Assembly: GCA_903859715.1 (NCBI GenBank)
Contig: CAIONS010000056.1
Location: 1 to 64,000 of the forward strand
Direction of reading: 5' to 3'
Source of the DNA: an uncultured Opitutia bacterium
GTDB lineage: Bacteria; Verrucomicrobiota; Verrucomicrobiia; Opitutales; Opitutaceae
Length of the DNA stretch: 64,000 nucleotides
The notes beneath the pieces are model-generated. The model saw nothing but the letters and a program-made list of their open reading frames with translations, ran no database searches and was not told the origin of the DNA. Both the position numbers and the translations under genes were made by a program. Shown in pieces: positions 27,369-35,828 of this stretch; position 1 is the stretch's first letter, and every line of letters begins with the position of its first letter.

Positions 27369-28492
27369 TCGTAGTGGTAGTTGGAAAGCATCATGGGAGC
27401 GCGATCGGTGACTTGCACGACATCCTCGATGCGGCAGCCGCCGAGGCCCGGGTAATACAGCCCGGGCTCGACTGTGACCACGGCGCCCTTTTTCAGCAGC
27501 ATGGAAACGGTGGGACTCAGGCGCGGCATTTCGTGGACGGCGAGGCCGAGGCCGTGGCCGGTGCCGTGGAAATAACCGACGGAGCCGTTCTTGGTATGCT
27601 TTGTCTTATAGCCGGCTTCGACGAAGGTGGCGGCGACTTTTTGGTGCACCTTCTGGCCGTCCACGCCGGTGCGGATCATCTTGATCGCGGCCAGCTGGGC
27701 GGCGCGGACCGTGGTGACGAGCTTCCGCTGGGCATCGCTAGCGCGGCCGCGGAGGAAGGTACGGGTCATATCACCATAGTAACCGGTCTCGGTGACGCTC
27801 GGGAAAATATCGAGAATGATGAGTTCGTTCGGACGAAGGGGGCCGGTGCCGCGGTTGTGCGGATCGCAGGCCTGATCGCCGCCGGCGACGATGGTGTTGA
27901 GCGACGATCCGCCCTCGTGGAGGATGGCGCTCTCGATGGCGAACTTTAGGACCTCGGAGGTGAGCGGCTGGCCGGCGTAGCGGAGCGAGCGGCCCTTCGG
28001 GCGCGACGCGCGCAGGATAGCCTCGGCGGCGGCGAACCCGACGGAGCTGAGGCGGTTGCCCTCGCGGATCGCGGCGGCCTCGGCGTCGGACTTGATCTCG
28101 CGCTCGGGAAACATCGGGCCGCCGGCCGGCTCGACCTTCACGCCGAGGGCGCGGAGCTTCAGGAAGAGCGCGACGGGAAAATCATCCGGCACGCGAAAGC
28201 CGGGCACGCGGTAGGCGCGGGCGAGCTCGGCGATGACCTCGGCTGCGCCGACCTTGCGGCGGGGCCAGCGGGCGGCGGCCGTGGCGTGCCAGTCGGCGAG
28301 GGGCAGGACGGCGTCGAAGGTGCGGGCTTTCTTGACGCGGCCCAGCTCAAGCGCGTTCTGGACGGTGAAGCGTTTTTTCCCGACGCCGAAGGAGATGAAC
28401 GGGTCCGGCACACCGACGCGGCTGAAATAGAGCTGGTCGGAGCTGGTGGCGGTGTCGGCGTAGAGGAGGGGAGGAAGCGGGGAGCGGGCCAC
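27353..28492 (-). CDS. M24 family Xaa-Pro aminopeptidase-like protein
   Basis: A 379-residue pita-bread peptidase with a GTG start. The five dimetal ligands are visible: Asp in LILDIFPSV, Asp in YYGDMTRTF, His in FHGTGHGLGLAVHEM, Glu in VTVEPGLYYPG and Glu in RIEDVV. It probably removes N-terminal residues before proline from peptides. It has no signal peptide. Its end overlaps hldE, so it heads a three-gene operon, although no functional link with heptose synthesis is obvious. Confidence 0.92.
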   Translation of the reverse strand: MARSPLPPLLYADTATSSDQLYFSRVGVPDPFISFGVGKKRFTVQNALELGRVKKARTFDAVLPLADWHATAAARWPRRKVGAAEVIAELARAYRVPGFRVPDDFPVALFLKLRALGVKVEPAGGPMFPEREIKSDAEAAAIREGNRLSSVGFAAAEAILRASRPKGRSLRYAGQPLTSEVLKFAIESAILHEGGSSLNTIVAGGDQACDPHNRGTGPLRPNELIILDIFPSVTETGYYGDMTRTFLRGRASDAQRKLVTTVRAAQLAAIKMIRTGVDGQKVHQKVAATFVEAGYKTKHTKNGSVGYFHGTGHGLGLAVHEMPRLSPTVSMLLKKGAVVTVEPGLYYPGLGGCRIEDVVQVTDRAPMMLSNYHYEWELR

Positions 28493-28543
28493 GGCGGAGA
28501 GAGAAGTTGAATTGAGGGGCGGCCGTGATTAGCCAACGAGTCT

Positions 28544-29374
28544 GTGAAAAACGCAAATCCGGTTTCGTGGCGCAGCGCCTTGCTGGTGATGACTCTCCTG
28601 GCGGTCGCAGCCTGCGGACGGTCGGCGGCGGAGAAAGCTCCCAGTGTGCCGCCGCTGCCGGTGGCTGCTTCCGGGGTCATCCCGTACACCTATGAGGTGA
28701 TTGCCACGTGGCCGCACGACCCGAAGGCGTTTACCGAGGGATTGCTGGTGCGCAACGGGGAGTTGTTTGAAAGCACCGGCCTGTACGGTCAGTCGAGCTT
28801 GCGCGAGGTGGAGATCTCCACGGGACGGATCGTGAAACAGGTGTCGGTCCCCGCGCAGTTCTTTGGGGAGGGTCTCACCATCATCGGCGACCATGCGTAC
28901 CAGCTGACCTGGCGGAGCGGAAAGGGCTTTGTCTACGACGCAGACACGTTTCGACTGGAACGGGAGTTCACTTTCGAGAGCGAGGGCTGGGGTCTTACGA
29001 CCGACGGGCACTGGCTGATCCAGAGCGACGGGACCAACCGGATTCGGTTTCTCGACCCCGCGACGTTCCGGGTCGTCCGCACCCTCGACGTCGTTGCGGA
29101 GGGCAAGCCGGTCAGCCGGCTGAACGAGCTGGAATGGATCAACGGCGAGATCTTTGCGAACGTTTGGCTGACGGACAAAGTGATGCGGATCGATCCCGCC
29201 ACCGGGCAGGTACGCGGGGTGATTGATTTCTCGGGTCTGCTGGCGCCGCAGGACCACGGTCCGGAGACGGACGTGCTCAACGGGATCGCCTACGATGCGG
29301 CGAACGACCGGCTCTTCATCACCGGGAAACGCTGGCCGAAGATTTTCGAGGTGCGGCTGAAAGTCCGGCCCTGA
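28544..29374 (+). CDS. Glutaminyl-peptide cyclotransferase, lipoprotein
   Basis: A 276-residue plant/bacterial-type glutamine cyclotransferase that converts N-terminal Gln to pyroglutamate. A GTG start precedes a lipoprotein signal with lipobox LAVAAC at about residues 19-24, so it should be anchored in a membrane. The five-bladed propeller motifs FTEGLLVRNGELFESTGLYG, GEGLTII, LNELEWINGEIFANVW and DVLNGIAYD are typical. It is divergent from the M24 gene. Confidence 0.9.
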   Translation: MKNANPVSWRSALLVMTLLAVAACGRSAAEKAPSVPPLPVAASGVIPYTYEVIATWPHDPKAFTEGLLVRNGELFESTGLYGQSSLREVEISTGRIVKQVSVPAQFFGEGLTIIGDHAYQLTWRSGKGFVYDADTFRLEREFTFESEGWGLTTDGHWLIQSDGTNRIRFLDPATFRVVRTLDVVAEGKPVSRLNELEWINGEIFANVWLTDKVMRIDPATGQVRGVIDFSGLLAPQDHGPETDVLNGIAYDAANDRLFITGKRWPKIFEVRLKVRP

Positions 29375-29387
29375 GCGAGCGCGGAAG

Positions 29388-29822
29388 TTACTCCTTCGGA
29401 ATCTCGTTGTTCGTGCGCAGCATGAGGACGGGCGTCTTGGTCTTCACCCAGACATCGGCGTCCTTGAAATGCTTGGCCGGAACGTTCTCGAACGCCTCGC
29501 CGACGGTCTTGACCGGGAGCAGGCGGCCCTTCTTCGAGGCGTTGAAATCATAAACGCCGCGCAGGACGCGGTCAGGCGTGGTGACCACGCTCTCATTCTC
29601 GGGGATCTGCAGCACCCAGCCGACGAAATCGCCCTTGGGCAGCCGGCCCTCGGGGTCGGAGAGGACGATGACCCACTGTTTTTTCACCGCCGGCGGCTTT
29701 TCCTCCCCGGTGTCGGGCTGCACGGCGATGTTCATCTCCTCGATCACGCGGCGGAGCACGGTGGGGTCGATTTGGTTCTTCTTTAAAATCTCTGCGACTT
29801 TGCTGACGTCGATTTTCGGCAT
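29388..29822 (-). CDS. Conserved hypothetical protein
   Basis: A 144-residue soluble protein, MPKIDVSKVAEILKKNQIDP at the start, with a Pro-rich linker (EEKPPAVKKQ) and a second domain WVIVLSDPEGRLPKGDFVGW. No catalytic pattern or signal peptide is seen. Codon use matches its neighbours, so it is very probably real. I do not recognise the family. Confidence 0.7.
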   Translation of the reverse strand: MPKIDVSKVAEILKKNQIDPTVLRRVIEEMNIAVQPDTGEEKPPAVKKQWVIVLSDPEGRLPKGDFVGWVLQIPENESVVTTPDRVLRGVYDFNASKKGRLLPVKTVGEAFENVPAKHFKDADVWVKTKTPVLMLRTNNEIPKE

Positions 29823-29838
29823 GGTGTTTTCCGTTTAG

Positions 29839-29870
29839 GGGACCACGAATGGACACGAATGAACGGGAAT
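29839..29870. repeat. Single ACCACGAAT-type repeat unit
   Basis: GACCACGAATGGACACGAAT followed by GAACGGGAAT, a solitary arm of the family that also occurs at 20044, 18340 and 36697. No complementary arm is seen nearby. Confidence 0.6.
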
Positions 29871-29883
29871 GTAAAGGCGGCGC

Positions 29884-30402
29884 ATGGCTGAGGAATTTTT
29901 TGACGTGGTGAACGAGCGCGACGAGCCCGTGGGCCGGGCGTTGCGGGCGGAGGTCCACGCGCGCGGGCTGCGGCACCGGGCCGTGCTGATCTTCGTCTTC
30001 AATACGGCCGGCCGAATTTTTCTGCAGAAGCGGTCGATGATGAAGGATGTTTCGCCGGGGCTATGGACGGTGTCCTGCTCCGGGCATGTGGATGCGGGCG
30101 AGGACTACGATGTCGCGGCGAGGCGTGAACTGGGCGAGGAACTCGGGCTGAAACTGGAAGTCGCGCCGGTGCGTTGGTTCCGGGTCGAAGCCTGTGCCGA
30201 GACGGATTGGGAGTTCTCGTGGATCTATCGGATTACGGCCGACGGGCCGTTTATCCTGCATCCGCAGGAAATTGAAACCGGCCAGTGGATCGATCGGACC
30301 GAACTCGAGCGCTGGCTGGTGCTACGTCCGCAGGAATTTTGCCCGGGATTCCGCTGGATCTGGTCGATGGCGGAGGAGAAATCGCCTGAGCGTGCAGGGT
30401 AG
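29884..30402 (+). CDS. NUDIX hydrolase, IPP-isomerase-like
   Basis: A 172-residue NUDIX protein. The Nudix box is complete: GHVDAGEDYDVAARRELGEE followed by LGL, matching Gx5Ex7REUxEExGU. The beginning EEFFDVVNERDEPVG and FLQKRSMMKDVSPGLW resemble the YfcD/isopentenyl diphosphate isomerase-like subgroup. The substrate is not determinable here. It starts close after a repeat unit. Confidence 0.88.
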   Translation: MAEEFFDVVNERDEPVGRALRAEVHARGLRHRAVLIFVFNTAGRIFLQKRSMMKDVSPGLWTVSCSGHVDAGEDYDVAARRELGEELGLKLEVAPVRWFRVEACAETDWEFSWIYRITADGPFILHPQEIETGQWIDRTELERWLVLRPQEFCPGFRWIWSMAEEKSPERAG

Positions 30403-30419
30403 AGAGTCGTTTTGCCTTG

Positions 30420-30526
30420 CCCGAGGGTAGGGCGAGTCGTCCCCGACGAGCCGCAGCGCACGACCGGCTCATCCGGAGGATTCGCCCTACCGCACAAACC
30501 GGCGGGGTCGGCGACCCCGCCTTAAA
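30420..30526. repeat. Two GC-rich palindromes
   Basis: GTAGGGCGAGTCGTCCCCGA pairs with a region ending GGATTCGCCCTAC. It is followed by a second palindrome GGCGGGGTCGGCGACCCCGCC. The second also occurs at 50002-50036. Confidence 0.7.
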
Positions 30527-30548
30527 GAACCCAGGAAGAAGATCCTTC

Positions 30549-30899
30549 TTACCTTTGCTCGGTCGCGGGGCGGTCCATGGCCGGGTTGTGCGAGCCGGGC
30601 TCGTAAAACGACGGCCCGTTGCCGGTCACGCGCCGTCCCGTGATTTTCCCGGGGCCGGTGTTTTCGCTGAGGCGCTTGATCTCCTCGAATTGCTTGGTGG
30701 AGATCAGCCGGCGCGGGACGCGTTTCTCGGCCTCATAGATGAGGCGCTCGCGATCATCGTTGTCCGGTGTGTAAGGGTCCCAAGAGGAATGATGCCCCTG
30801 GTGCTTGGTCCATTCGATGTTGCCACCGTGCACGACTGCGCTGACCTGGAATTTCTTCCCGTCCGCGTCCTTGTTCCACCAGCCGAACTCGATGCTCAT
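30549..30899 (-). CDS. Hypothetical protein
   Basis: A 116-residue soluble protein from the ATG at 30899 (MSIEFGWWNKDADGKKFQVS), with HGGNIEWTKHQGHHSSW and EAEKRVPRRLISTKQFEEIK. The pattern suggests a small compact domain. No family is recognised. The longer frame from 30935 is possible, but the extra residues look non-native. Confidence 0.65.
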   Translation of the reverse strand: MSIEFGWWNKDADGKKFQVSAVVHGGNIEWTKHQGHHSSWDPYTPDNDDRERLIYEAEKRVPRRLISTKQFEEIKRLSENTGPGKITGRRVTGNGPSFYEPGSHNPAMDRPATEQR

Positions 30900-30956
30900 G
30901 GCGACAGTAAGACGGATGGCGGCGGCAACCCGCAAGGCGGGACTGTGGGGATTGAT

Positions 30957-31164
30957 TTTTCAGGAGGTAACGGAGGGAACGGAGAAGAGAAGCAGACCTC
31001 GGAATTTTTAACCACGGATTGAACGGATATACCCGGATGGGAAAACACAACCAAGGCATCGATCCTATGTTTGAGGTCTTATCCAGATCGAATCCGTGAA
31101 ATCCGTGGTCAAATATTCTGAATGCGTGATCATCTCTCCATTCCCTCTGTTACCTCCTGTAAAA
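30957..31164. repeat. Nested palindrome: GTAACG arms outside, ACGGATT arms inside
   Basis: Outer arms AGGAGGTAACGGAGGGAACG (30962 on) and TTCCCTCTGTTACCTCCTGT (31141-31160) enclose the inner arms TTTAACCACGGATTGAACGG (31008 on) and GAATCCGTGAAATCCGTGGT (31090 on). This is the reverse nesting of the element at 25671-25848. Confidence 0.85.
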
Positions 31165-31172
31165 GGGATCGA

Positions 31173-31997
31173 TCAAACGCTGAGGGGAAACTCGGCCACG
31201 GTTTGACCGGGATGAAACTCATGCCGCCGTTGGTCGATTGCGCGCAGGATTAGGCGGTCGGAGTGCACATCGACCATCCATCCGCCCAGGGGCGGGCCGA
31301 ACGAGCCGGTGTTGATCACGGTGACTCCGTTGGGCATCCGCCAGAAACCCGGCCGGTGGATATGGCCGATGATGACAAATTGAGCCTCCGGGCGATACCG
31401 GCGGGTCAGCGCGGCGGCGAGCCCCGGAGCGCGGCGCCAGGCGCGCAGCACGCGCAGAATGCGCAGCGGCGGCCAGACAGTGTCGGCGAGTAAGCCCATC
31501 GTGTACTTGAAGCCGTTGCGTTCGGACTGGTGGCGCTGCGGAATCGATGCGGCGACGCGGCGGTAGACGCCCAGCCGGGGGTCGAGTTGCTCGCGCGCCT
31601 CCGGGCTTAGCTTGGCCAGCTCGACGGCAATCCGTTCGCGCACGACCGGCGCGTCCTGACCCCACGGCACAAGATCCTCGAAGATGATGTCGCCATGGGT
31701 GACGAAAATCCGGCCACCGGCGAGATCGAGCGTGTGCCGGGTGGAGATATCGGGGTCGTGATTTCCCGTGAGGAAGGTGGTGGGCGGGGTCGAGTGGGCG
31801 AAGAAGTCCAGGGTTTCGGCGCGCAAGGCGGCGGTTACGTCCGGAGTGCGGCTCGGCCGGGTGTCGATGGTGTCGCCGTTGAGCACCAGCGAGGAGGCCC
31901 CGGCAAACAGGGGCAGCAGCTCGGGGAGCGCCCGGATGCGGCTCGCCCGGTCGCCATAGTGCAGGTCGGAAAGAATGCGGATGACGTCGGTGGACAC
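31173..31997 (-). CDS. Metallophosphoesterase
   Basis: A 274-residue calcineurin-like phosphoesterase with a GTG start. Metal motifs are in order: ILSDLHYGD, LNGDTID, LTGNHDPD, VTHGDII and IIGHIHRPGFW. The general pattern recalls LpxH-like cytoplasmic enzymes, but the substrate cannot be assigned. A C-terminal GRTVAEF-like tail is short. It is flanked by two different repeat families. Confidence 0.88.
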   Translation of the reverse strand: MSTDVIRILSDLHYGDRASRIRALPELLPLFAGASSLVLNGDTIDTRPSRTPDVTAALRAETLDFFAHSTPPTTFLTGNHDPDISTRHTLDLAGGRIFVTHGDIIFEDLVPWGQDAPVVRERIAVELAKLSPEAREQLDPRLGVYRRVAASIPQRHQSERNGFKYTMGLLADTVWPPLRILRVLRAWRRAPGLAAALTRRYRPEAQFVIIGHIHRPGFWRMPNGVTVINTGSFGPPLGGWMVDVHSDRLILRAIDQRRHEFHPGQTVAEFPLSV

Positions 31998-32080
31998 CTT
32001 TTGAATGGCGGATTTCGGAGGGCGGAGAGCGGATTGGCAAGGAGTGAGACACGGGTGCCTTTGATCAGCTTATTCCATCT

Positions 32081-32264
32081 TCCCGTCATCCCTTCGACAG
32101 GCTCAGGGCAGGCTCTGAGCGAAGCCGAAGGATCTCTGCTATCCTTCCCGGTCATTCTGCATTTGATTGGGATACTCAAGCGTCGTCACAGAAGTGGCTA
32201 TGGTCAGCCGCAGGCTTGAGGAATATAGTCACAGAGATCCTTCGGCTTCGCTCAGGATGACGGG
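32081..32264. repeat. Palindromic repeat (TCCCTTCGACAGGCTCAGG type)
   Basis: Left arm CCCGTCATCCCTTCGACAGG continuing to GAAGCCGAAGGATCTCTG. The right arm CAGAGATCCTTCGGCTTCGC continues to CAGGATGACGGG. These words belong to a repeat type known from many bacterial genomes. Confidence 0.8.
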
Positions 32265-32351
32265 TTTAAGGGTGGTTGGTTTTGCCTGTGACGACGGGAG
32301 CGGGCGGTTTCGGCGCTTGCCAGTGCGGCGTGCCGCGCGTGGATTCGCGCC

Positions 32352-32852
32352 ATGGCTCTTTATGGTTCTCTCGCTACGGTCCGTGCGCAGACGGCGCGGA
32401 TGGAACTCTTCACCACGGCCTTTGCGTATTTGGACGAGGTCTTTCAGCCCGGGTCGCCGGCGAATCTGCGCTTGCTCGGCACCGCCGCGGGCGAAACCCA
32501 ACGGATCGAACTCGCCGGCGGGGCGTTTGCGCTGGAACAGGTTTATCCGGCCAAGGTGCGGGCGGACGGTTTTTTCGAGTCGCACCGCAAGTACATCGAC
32601 GTGCAGGTGGTGGTGGAAGGGGAGGAGGTGATGGAGCTGGCCGACATTTCCCGCCTGACGATCCGCCAGGATTACAAGGCCGAGCGCGATCTCATTGTCT
32701 ATGCGGACTGCACGGATGCCTCGGTGCTGCGCGTGAAGGCGGGCGAAGTGGCGGTGTTTTTCCCGGTGGACGGACACATGCCGGGGCTGCGGGCGCGATC
32801 GGAGGCGACGCTGGTGCGCAAGACGGTGGTCAAGGTGCCGGTGCCGGCCTGA
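32352..32852 (+). CDS. YhcH/YjgK/YiaL family protein
   Basis: A 166-residue cupin-like protein. The conserved block ESHRKYIDVQVVVEGEEVME and the GEVAVFFPVDGHMPG segment hold the putative metal-binding His residues. Members often sit near sugar-catabolism genes and may be isomerases or anomerases, but no activity is certain. rlmJ begins 14 bases downstream on the same strand. Confidence 0.88.
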   Translation: MALYGSLATVRAQTARMELFTTAFAYLDEVFQPGSPANLRLLGTAAGETQRIELAGGAFALEQVYPAKVRADGFFESHRKYIDVQVVVEGEEVMELADISRLTIRQDYKAERDLIVYADCTDASVLRVKAGEVAVFFPVDGHMPGLRARSEATLVRKTVVKVPVPA

Positions 32853-32866
32853 CGGGTGACGCGCGG

Positions 32867-33733
32867 ATGAATTACCGTCACCATTTTCACGCCGGGAATT
32901 TTGCCGACGTGATGAAGCACGCGTTGCTGGTCAGGCTCGTGACAGCGCTGCAGAAAAAGGAAAAGGGGTTTCTCTATCTCGACACGCATGCCGGCCGCGG
33001 CAGTTACGACCTGAGGGCTGCGGCGCAGGGCGACACGCTGGCCCGCCAGCCGGAATATCCGCTCGGCATTGGGCGCCTGTGGACGAATCCCGGCCTGCCG
33101 GAGGGACTCGCGGAGTATGTGGCGCGGGTGAAACAATTCGACCGGGACCTGGGCAACCCAGGTGAGACGCCGCGGTTTTATCCGGGGTCGCCGTGGATGG
33201 TCCGGCTGCTGGCCCGGCCGCAGGACCGGCTGGTGCTCTGCGAGAAGCAGCCGGACGAGAGTGAGTTGCTGGACATCGAGTTCGGCCGCGAGCCGCGGGC
33301 GAAAGTGATCACCATGGATGGTTATGCCGCTCCGCGGGCGATGCTGCCGCCGCCGGAGAGGCGGGCGCTGATCCTGATCGACCCGCCGTTCGAGGCTCAG
33401 GACGAGTTTGCGCGCATCGCGGTGGCGGTCGGCGAAGGGTTGCGGCGGTTGCCGAGCGCGGTTTTTGCGATCTGGTATCCCCTGACCGAACGGGCGCGGG
33501 TGGACGCATTTTTCGGCGAACTGCTGGCCTTGAAGCTGCCGCCGACGCTTGAGCTGGAGCTTACTGTCGCAGGCGAGCAGTCAGCCGTGAAAATGAAAGG
33601 CTGCGGACTGGTCGTGATCAACCCGCCCTGGCAGTTCGATGGAGAAGCCCGAAAAATGTTGGAATGGCTCGCCGGGGCGCTCGCGCAGGAACCGGGTGGC
33701 CAGGCCAGATGCCGCTGGCTGGTGCCGGAGTAG
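32867..33733 (+). CDS. rlmJ: 23S rRNA (A2030-N6)-methyltransferase RlmJ
   Basis: A 288-residue N6-adenine methyltransferase of 23S rRNA. It begins MNYRHHFHAGNFADVMKHAL, the family signature. YLDTHAGRGSYDL is the SAM loop and LILIDPPFEAQDEF the DPPF catalytic motif. The frame is open much further upstream, but only this ATG gives the conserved start. It ends KGCGLVVINPPWQ and a short tail, as usual. Confidence 0.94.
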   Translation: MNYRHHFHAGNFADVMKHALLVRLVTALQKKEKGFLYLDTHAGRGSYDLRAAAQGDTLARQPEYPLGIGRLWTNPGLPEGLAEYVARVKQFDRDLGNPGETPRFYPGSPWMVRLLARPQDRLVLCEKQPDESELLDIEFGREPRAKVITMDGYAAPRAMLPPPERRALILIDPPFEAQDEFARIAVAVGEGLRRLPSAVFAIWYPLTERARVDAFFGELLALKLPPTLELELTVAGEQSAVKMKGCGLVVINPPWQFDGEARKMLEWLAGALAQEPGGQARCRWLVPE

Positions 33734-33737
33734 GACA

Positions 33738-33780
33738 GGAATTTCGGACGTCGGATACCGGATTGCGGATAGACGGCGGG
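33738..33780. repeat. CGGATACCGGATTGCGGAT word cluster
   Basis: TTTCGGACGTCGGATACCGG and ATTGCGGATA occur just after rlmJ. The same words recur inside the batB/C coding region at about 41763-41790. Confidence 0.6.
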
Positions 33781-33871
33781 ATTCAGTCCACCTCGGGATC
33801 GCCGGCCATGCTTGGATTGATACCTGAAAGCGGAGTCGGTGACTTCGCTCGGTAGAATCTCAAGATCGAAC

Positions 33872-34084
33872 TCAGCGACCGGCTTGAATTCCCGCGGGGG
33901 AATTCACGGCAAAGAGTTCGTCAGCGGACGGCACGGATACAACCAGCGGCGGCGCCTTGAAGGTCGGCCGGTTCCACAGCACATCCTCGCGCCTGATCAC
34001 GCGGACGATGGCCGGGATCTCGCGCGCGGGCGGCAGATGGAAATTGGGGTTGGGCAGATTCATGTCGGGGTGCTTCTTGACCAT
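33872..34084 (-). CDS. Small hypothetical protein
   Basis: A 70-residue frame from an ATG at 34084 (MVKKHPDMNLPNPNFHLPPA; IPAIVRVIRREDVLWN). An alternative TTG start at 34141 would lie inside the hsp20 terminator hairpin and add 19 residues. Composition looks protein-like, but the family is unknown. It lies downstream of hsp20 on the same strand. Confidence 0.4.
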   Translation of the reverse strand: MVKKHPDMNLPNPNFHLPPAREIPAIVRVIRREDVLWNRPTFKAPPLVVSVPSADELFAVNSPAGIQAGR

Positions 34085-34114
34085 CACTTCCGGACAAGGT
34101 GCCAAAAATTTTCG

Positions 34115-34160
34115 GAAAAAATCCGCCAGCCCGATTTTCAAGGAAATCAGGCTGGCGGAT
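34115..34160 (-). terminator. Intrinsic terminator of hsp20
   Basis: On the minus strand the stem ATCCGCCAGCCTGATTT pairs with AAATCGGGCTGGCGGAT (one G-T pair) around a short loop. A T-run follows (A-run at 34115-34121 on the plus strand). It begins six bases after the hsp20 stop. Confidence 0.92.
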
Positions 34161-34166
34161 CATGGC

Positions 34167-34568
34167 TCAGGCGACGCGCTGCGCGGGCAGGCTTTCCCCG
34201 AGCGGGATGCGCTTGGGGAGGACGACCGTGAGCACGCCCTGGTGGATCTCGGCGTGCAGCGCGGAGTAGTCCACGCCATGGCCGAGCCTCAGGCGCAGCT
34301 GGTAGTCGCGCTGGGCGCTCTCGAGATGGAGGGCCTGCCAGTTGACGCGGACAAAATGAACCTTGTGGGCGGTGACGATCAGGTCGGGGCCGCGGATCTC
34401 GATTTCCACGCCCGAGGCTTCGACGCCGGGGACGTAGACCGTGAGCTTCACCGCGTCCGTGTGTTCGCGGCAGTCGTAGCTCGGCTTGCGGAGTTCGGCC
34501 GAGGTGGACGAAGCATCTGCACTGCGCGGGCGACGGGCCGGACGGAGGGGATGGATGATGGTGGTCAT
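34167..34568 (-). CDS. Small heat shock protein (Hsp20)
   Basis: A 133-residue alpha-crystallin-type chaperone that holds unfolding proteins. The crystallin domain runs from about residue 38 (KLTVYVPGVEASGVEIEIRG) to the signature GVLTVVLPKRIP. The N-terminal arm is basic and short. A strong terminator follows. The upstream 320-base gap may hold its promoter, but I see no CIRCE-type inverted repeat. Confidence 0.88.
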   Translation of the reverse strand: MTTIIHPLRPARRPRSADASSTSAELRKPSYDCREHTDAVKLTVYVPGVEASGVEIEIRGPDLIVTAHKVHFVRVNWQALHLESAQRDYQLRLRLGHGVDYSALHAEIHQGVLTVVLPKRIPLGESLPAQRVA

Positions 34569-34894
34569 GGGAAAATGGGAGGAGGAACCTCGGGGCTGGT
34601 GGGCCGCCGGGCTTCAGGATTTTCTAAACGTGGTCCGTTAAACGGAGGGTTTAGGCCTGGAAGCCCGAGCCGGTCTGGTGTTTGCCCCAATTAAGGACGA
34701 CCGGTCGCATCTGGGCGCGGCAAATAGCAACACAGGCCTTCGTAATCGAAGTGCCGGCGGAGCCGCGGAGATGTTTTTGCTGAACGGTCATTAGAACGAT
34801 GGGAGACCATGCATAGTGCAGAAGTCGTGCCAAGAATTTATTTTGTCATCACGTCAAGATTGCGTGACGGCCAGGCGGCCGCAGGCTGGGGACG
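34569..34894. other. Intergenic region upstream of hsp20 and MazG-like gene
   Basis: This divergent intergenic region of about 325 bases holds the promoters of both flanking genes. I see no clear consensus promoter, no CIRCE element and no RNA gene. A 60-codon frame here is unconvincing. CGTCAAGATTGCGTGACG near 34852 is a short inverted repeat. Confidence 0.4.
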
Positions 34895-35260
34895 ATGAAC
34901 GACGCCACTACCACGACGGCCGAACTCAAGGCCCGCGTACTCGCCTTTGTCCGCGAGCGGGACTGGGAGCAGTTTCATGCGCCCAAGAATCTCAGCATGG
35001 CGCTCGCCGCCGAGGCGGGCGAGCTTATGGAGCATTTCCTGTGGGCGACGCCCGAGCAGTCCCGCGCGATCGCCCAGGATCCGGTAAAGCGTGCGAAGAT
35101 CGCCGAGGAGCTGGCGGATGTGGTGATCTACGCCCTGGAGTTTGCCAACGCGACGCAGCTCGACGTGGCGGCGGTCATCGAGGCCAAGATGGCGGCCAAT
35201 GCGAAAAAGTATCCGGTCGAAAAATCGCGCGGGCGTTCGGAGAAGTACGACGAACTCTAG
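34895..35260 (+). CDS. MazG-like nucleotide pyrophosphohydrolase
   Basis: A 121-residue all-alpha NTP pyrophosphohydrolase of the dCTPase/MazG-like group, a house-cleaning enzyme. The metal-binding motif ExxE is in LAAEAGELMEHFLW and ExxD in IAEELADVVIYALE. FVRERDWEQFHAPKNL is the typical start. The size suits the single-domain forms. Confidence 0.9.
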   Translation: MNDATTTTAELKARVLAFVRERDWEQFHAPKNLSMALAAEAGELMEHFLWATPEQSRAIAQDPVKRAKIAEELADVVIYALEFANATQLDVAAVIEAKMAANAKKYPVEKSRGRSEKYDEL

Positions 35261-35333
35261 GACGAGGGACGATTTGAAGCGCGCTGCATTAATTCCGCTC
35301 AAGCGTAAATCGGAAATCGTACCCCGTAAATTT

Positions 35334-35678
35334 TCAGAACGTATCGCCCTTCCAGCCCCACATACCGCGATTCACGTCGATGAACTTCACGTAAACGCGT
35401 TCCTTGGTGATGCCGAGATGCTCCTCGATGAGTTCGCACAACGACTGGCTGAGTTTCTTCGTTTTTTTGCCCGGCAGGCCGACACTTTTCAATTCGAGGA
35501 AGGCCACGGGCTCATCGCTGCCGGCAAACAGCATGGTGGTGTCGGGCTGCAAGGCGATCATCACCAGTTCCTCGGACTTTTCGAGCTCGCGGGCGACGAG
35601 GGAGGAGGCGTTGCGCAGGATCGTCTGCTGGGACTTTTTCCCGATCGGCAGGTTGGTCTGGATTTTAAGGTAGGGCAT
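35334..35678 (-). CDS. Tautomerase / MIF-like protein
   Basis: A 114-residue homologue of macrophage migration inhibitory factor. The catalytic N-terminal proline follows Met (MPYLKIQTN). LELKSVG, the KKLSQSLCELIEEHLGI helix and RVYVKFIDVNRGMWGWKG match the family. Bacterial members are keto-enol tautomerases of mostly unknown substrate. Confidence 0.88.
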   Translation of the reverse strand: MPYLKIQTNLPIGKKSQQTILRNASSLVARELEKSEELVMIALQPDTTMLFAGSDEPVAFLELKSVGLPGKKTKKLSQSLCELIEEHLGITKERVYVKFIDVNRGMWGWKGDTF

Positions 35679-35766
35679 GGAGGGCGGGAGTGAGGGAGTT
35701 AGCCGCGAAATGGACTGACCGCGCGAGGCTGAAACGGTTCGCCGGAGACTGCAATCATAGCGCGTA

Positions 35767-35825
35767 CCGTAGCGCAGGCCTCCGGCCTGCTCCGAGATCG
35801 ATGCAGGCAGGATGCCTGCGCTACT
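35767..35825. repeat. GCGCAGGC/GCCTGCGC palindrome
   Basis: GTAGCGCAGGCCTCCGGCCT at the left and GCAGGATGCCTGCGCTAC at the right form an inverted pair. The word recurs at 11578-11608. Confidence 0.7.
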
Positions 35826-35828
35826 TTT

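Noticed and set aside
25671-31164. Repeats as insertion sequences or MITEs of a known family
   Set aside because: No transposase, no clear target-site duplication and different arm words in each family, so I left them as unclassified repeats.
32276-32866. N-terminal extension of the rlmJ frame
   Set aside because: The extension overlaps the YhcH-like gene in another frame and is Gly/Arg-rich shadow text; RlmJ homologues begin at MNYRHHFHAGNF.
34651-34833. 60-codon minus-strand frame upstream of hsp20
   Set aside because: No protein-like pattern or ribosome site, and it lies in a divergent promoter region.
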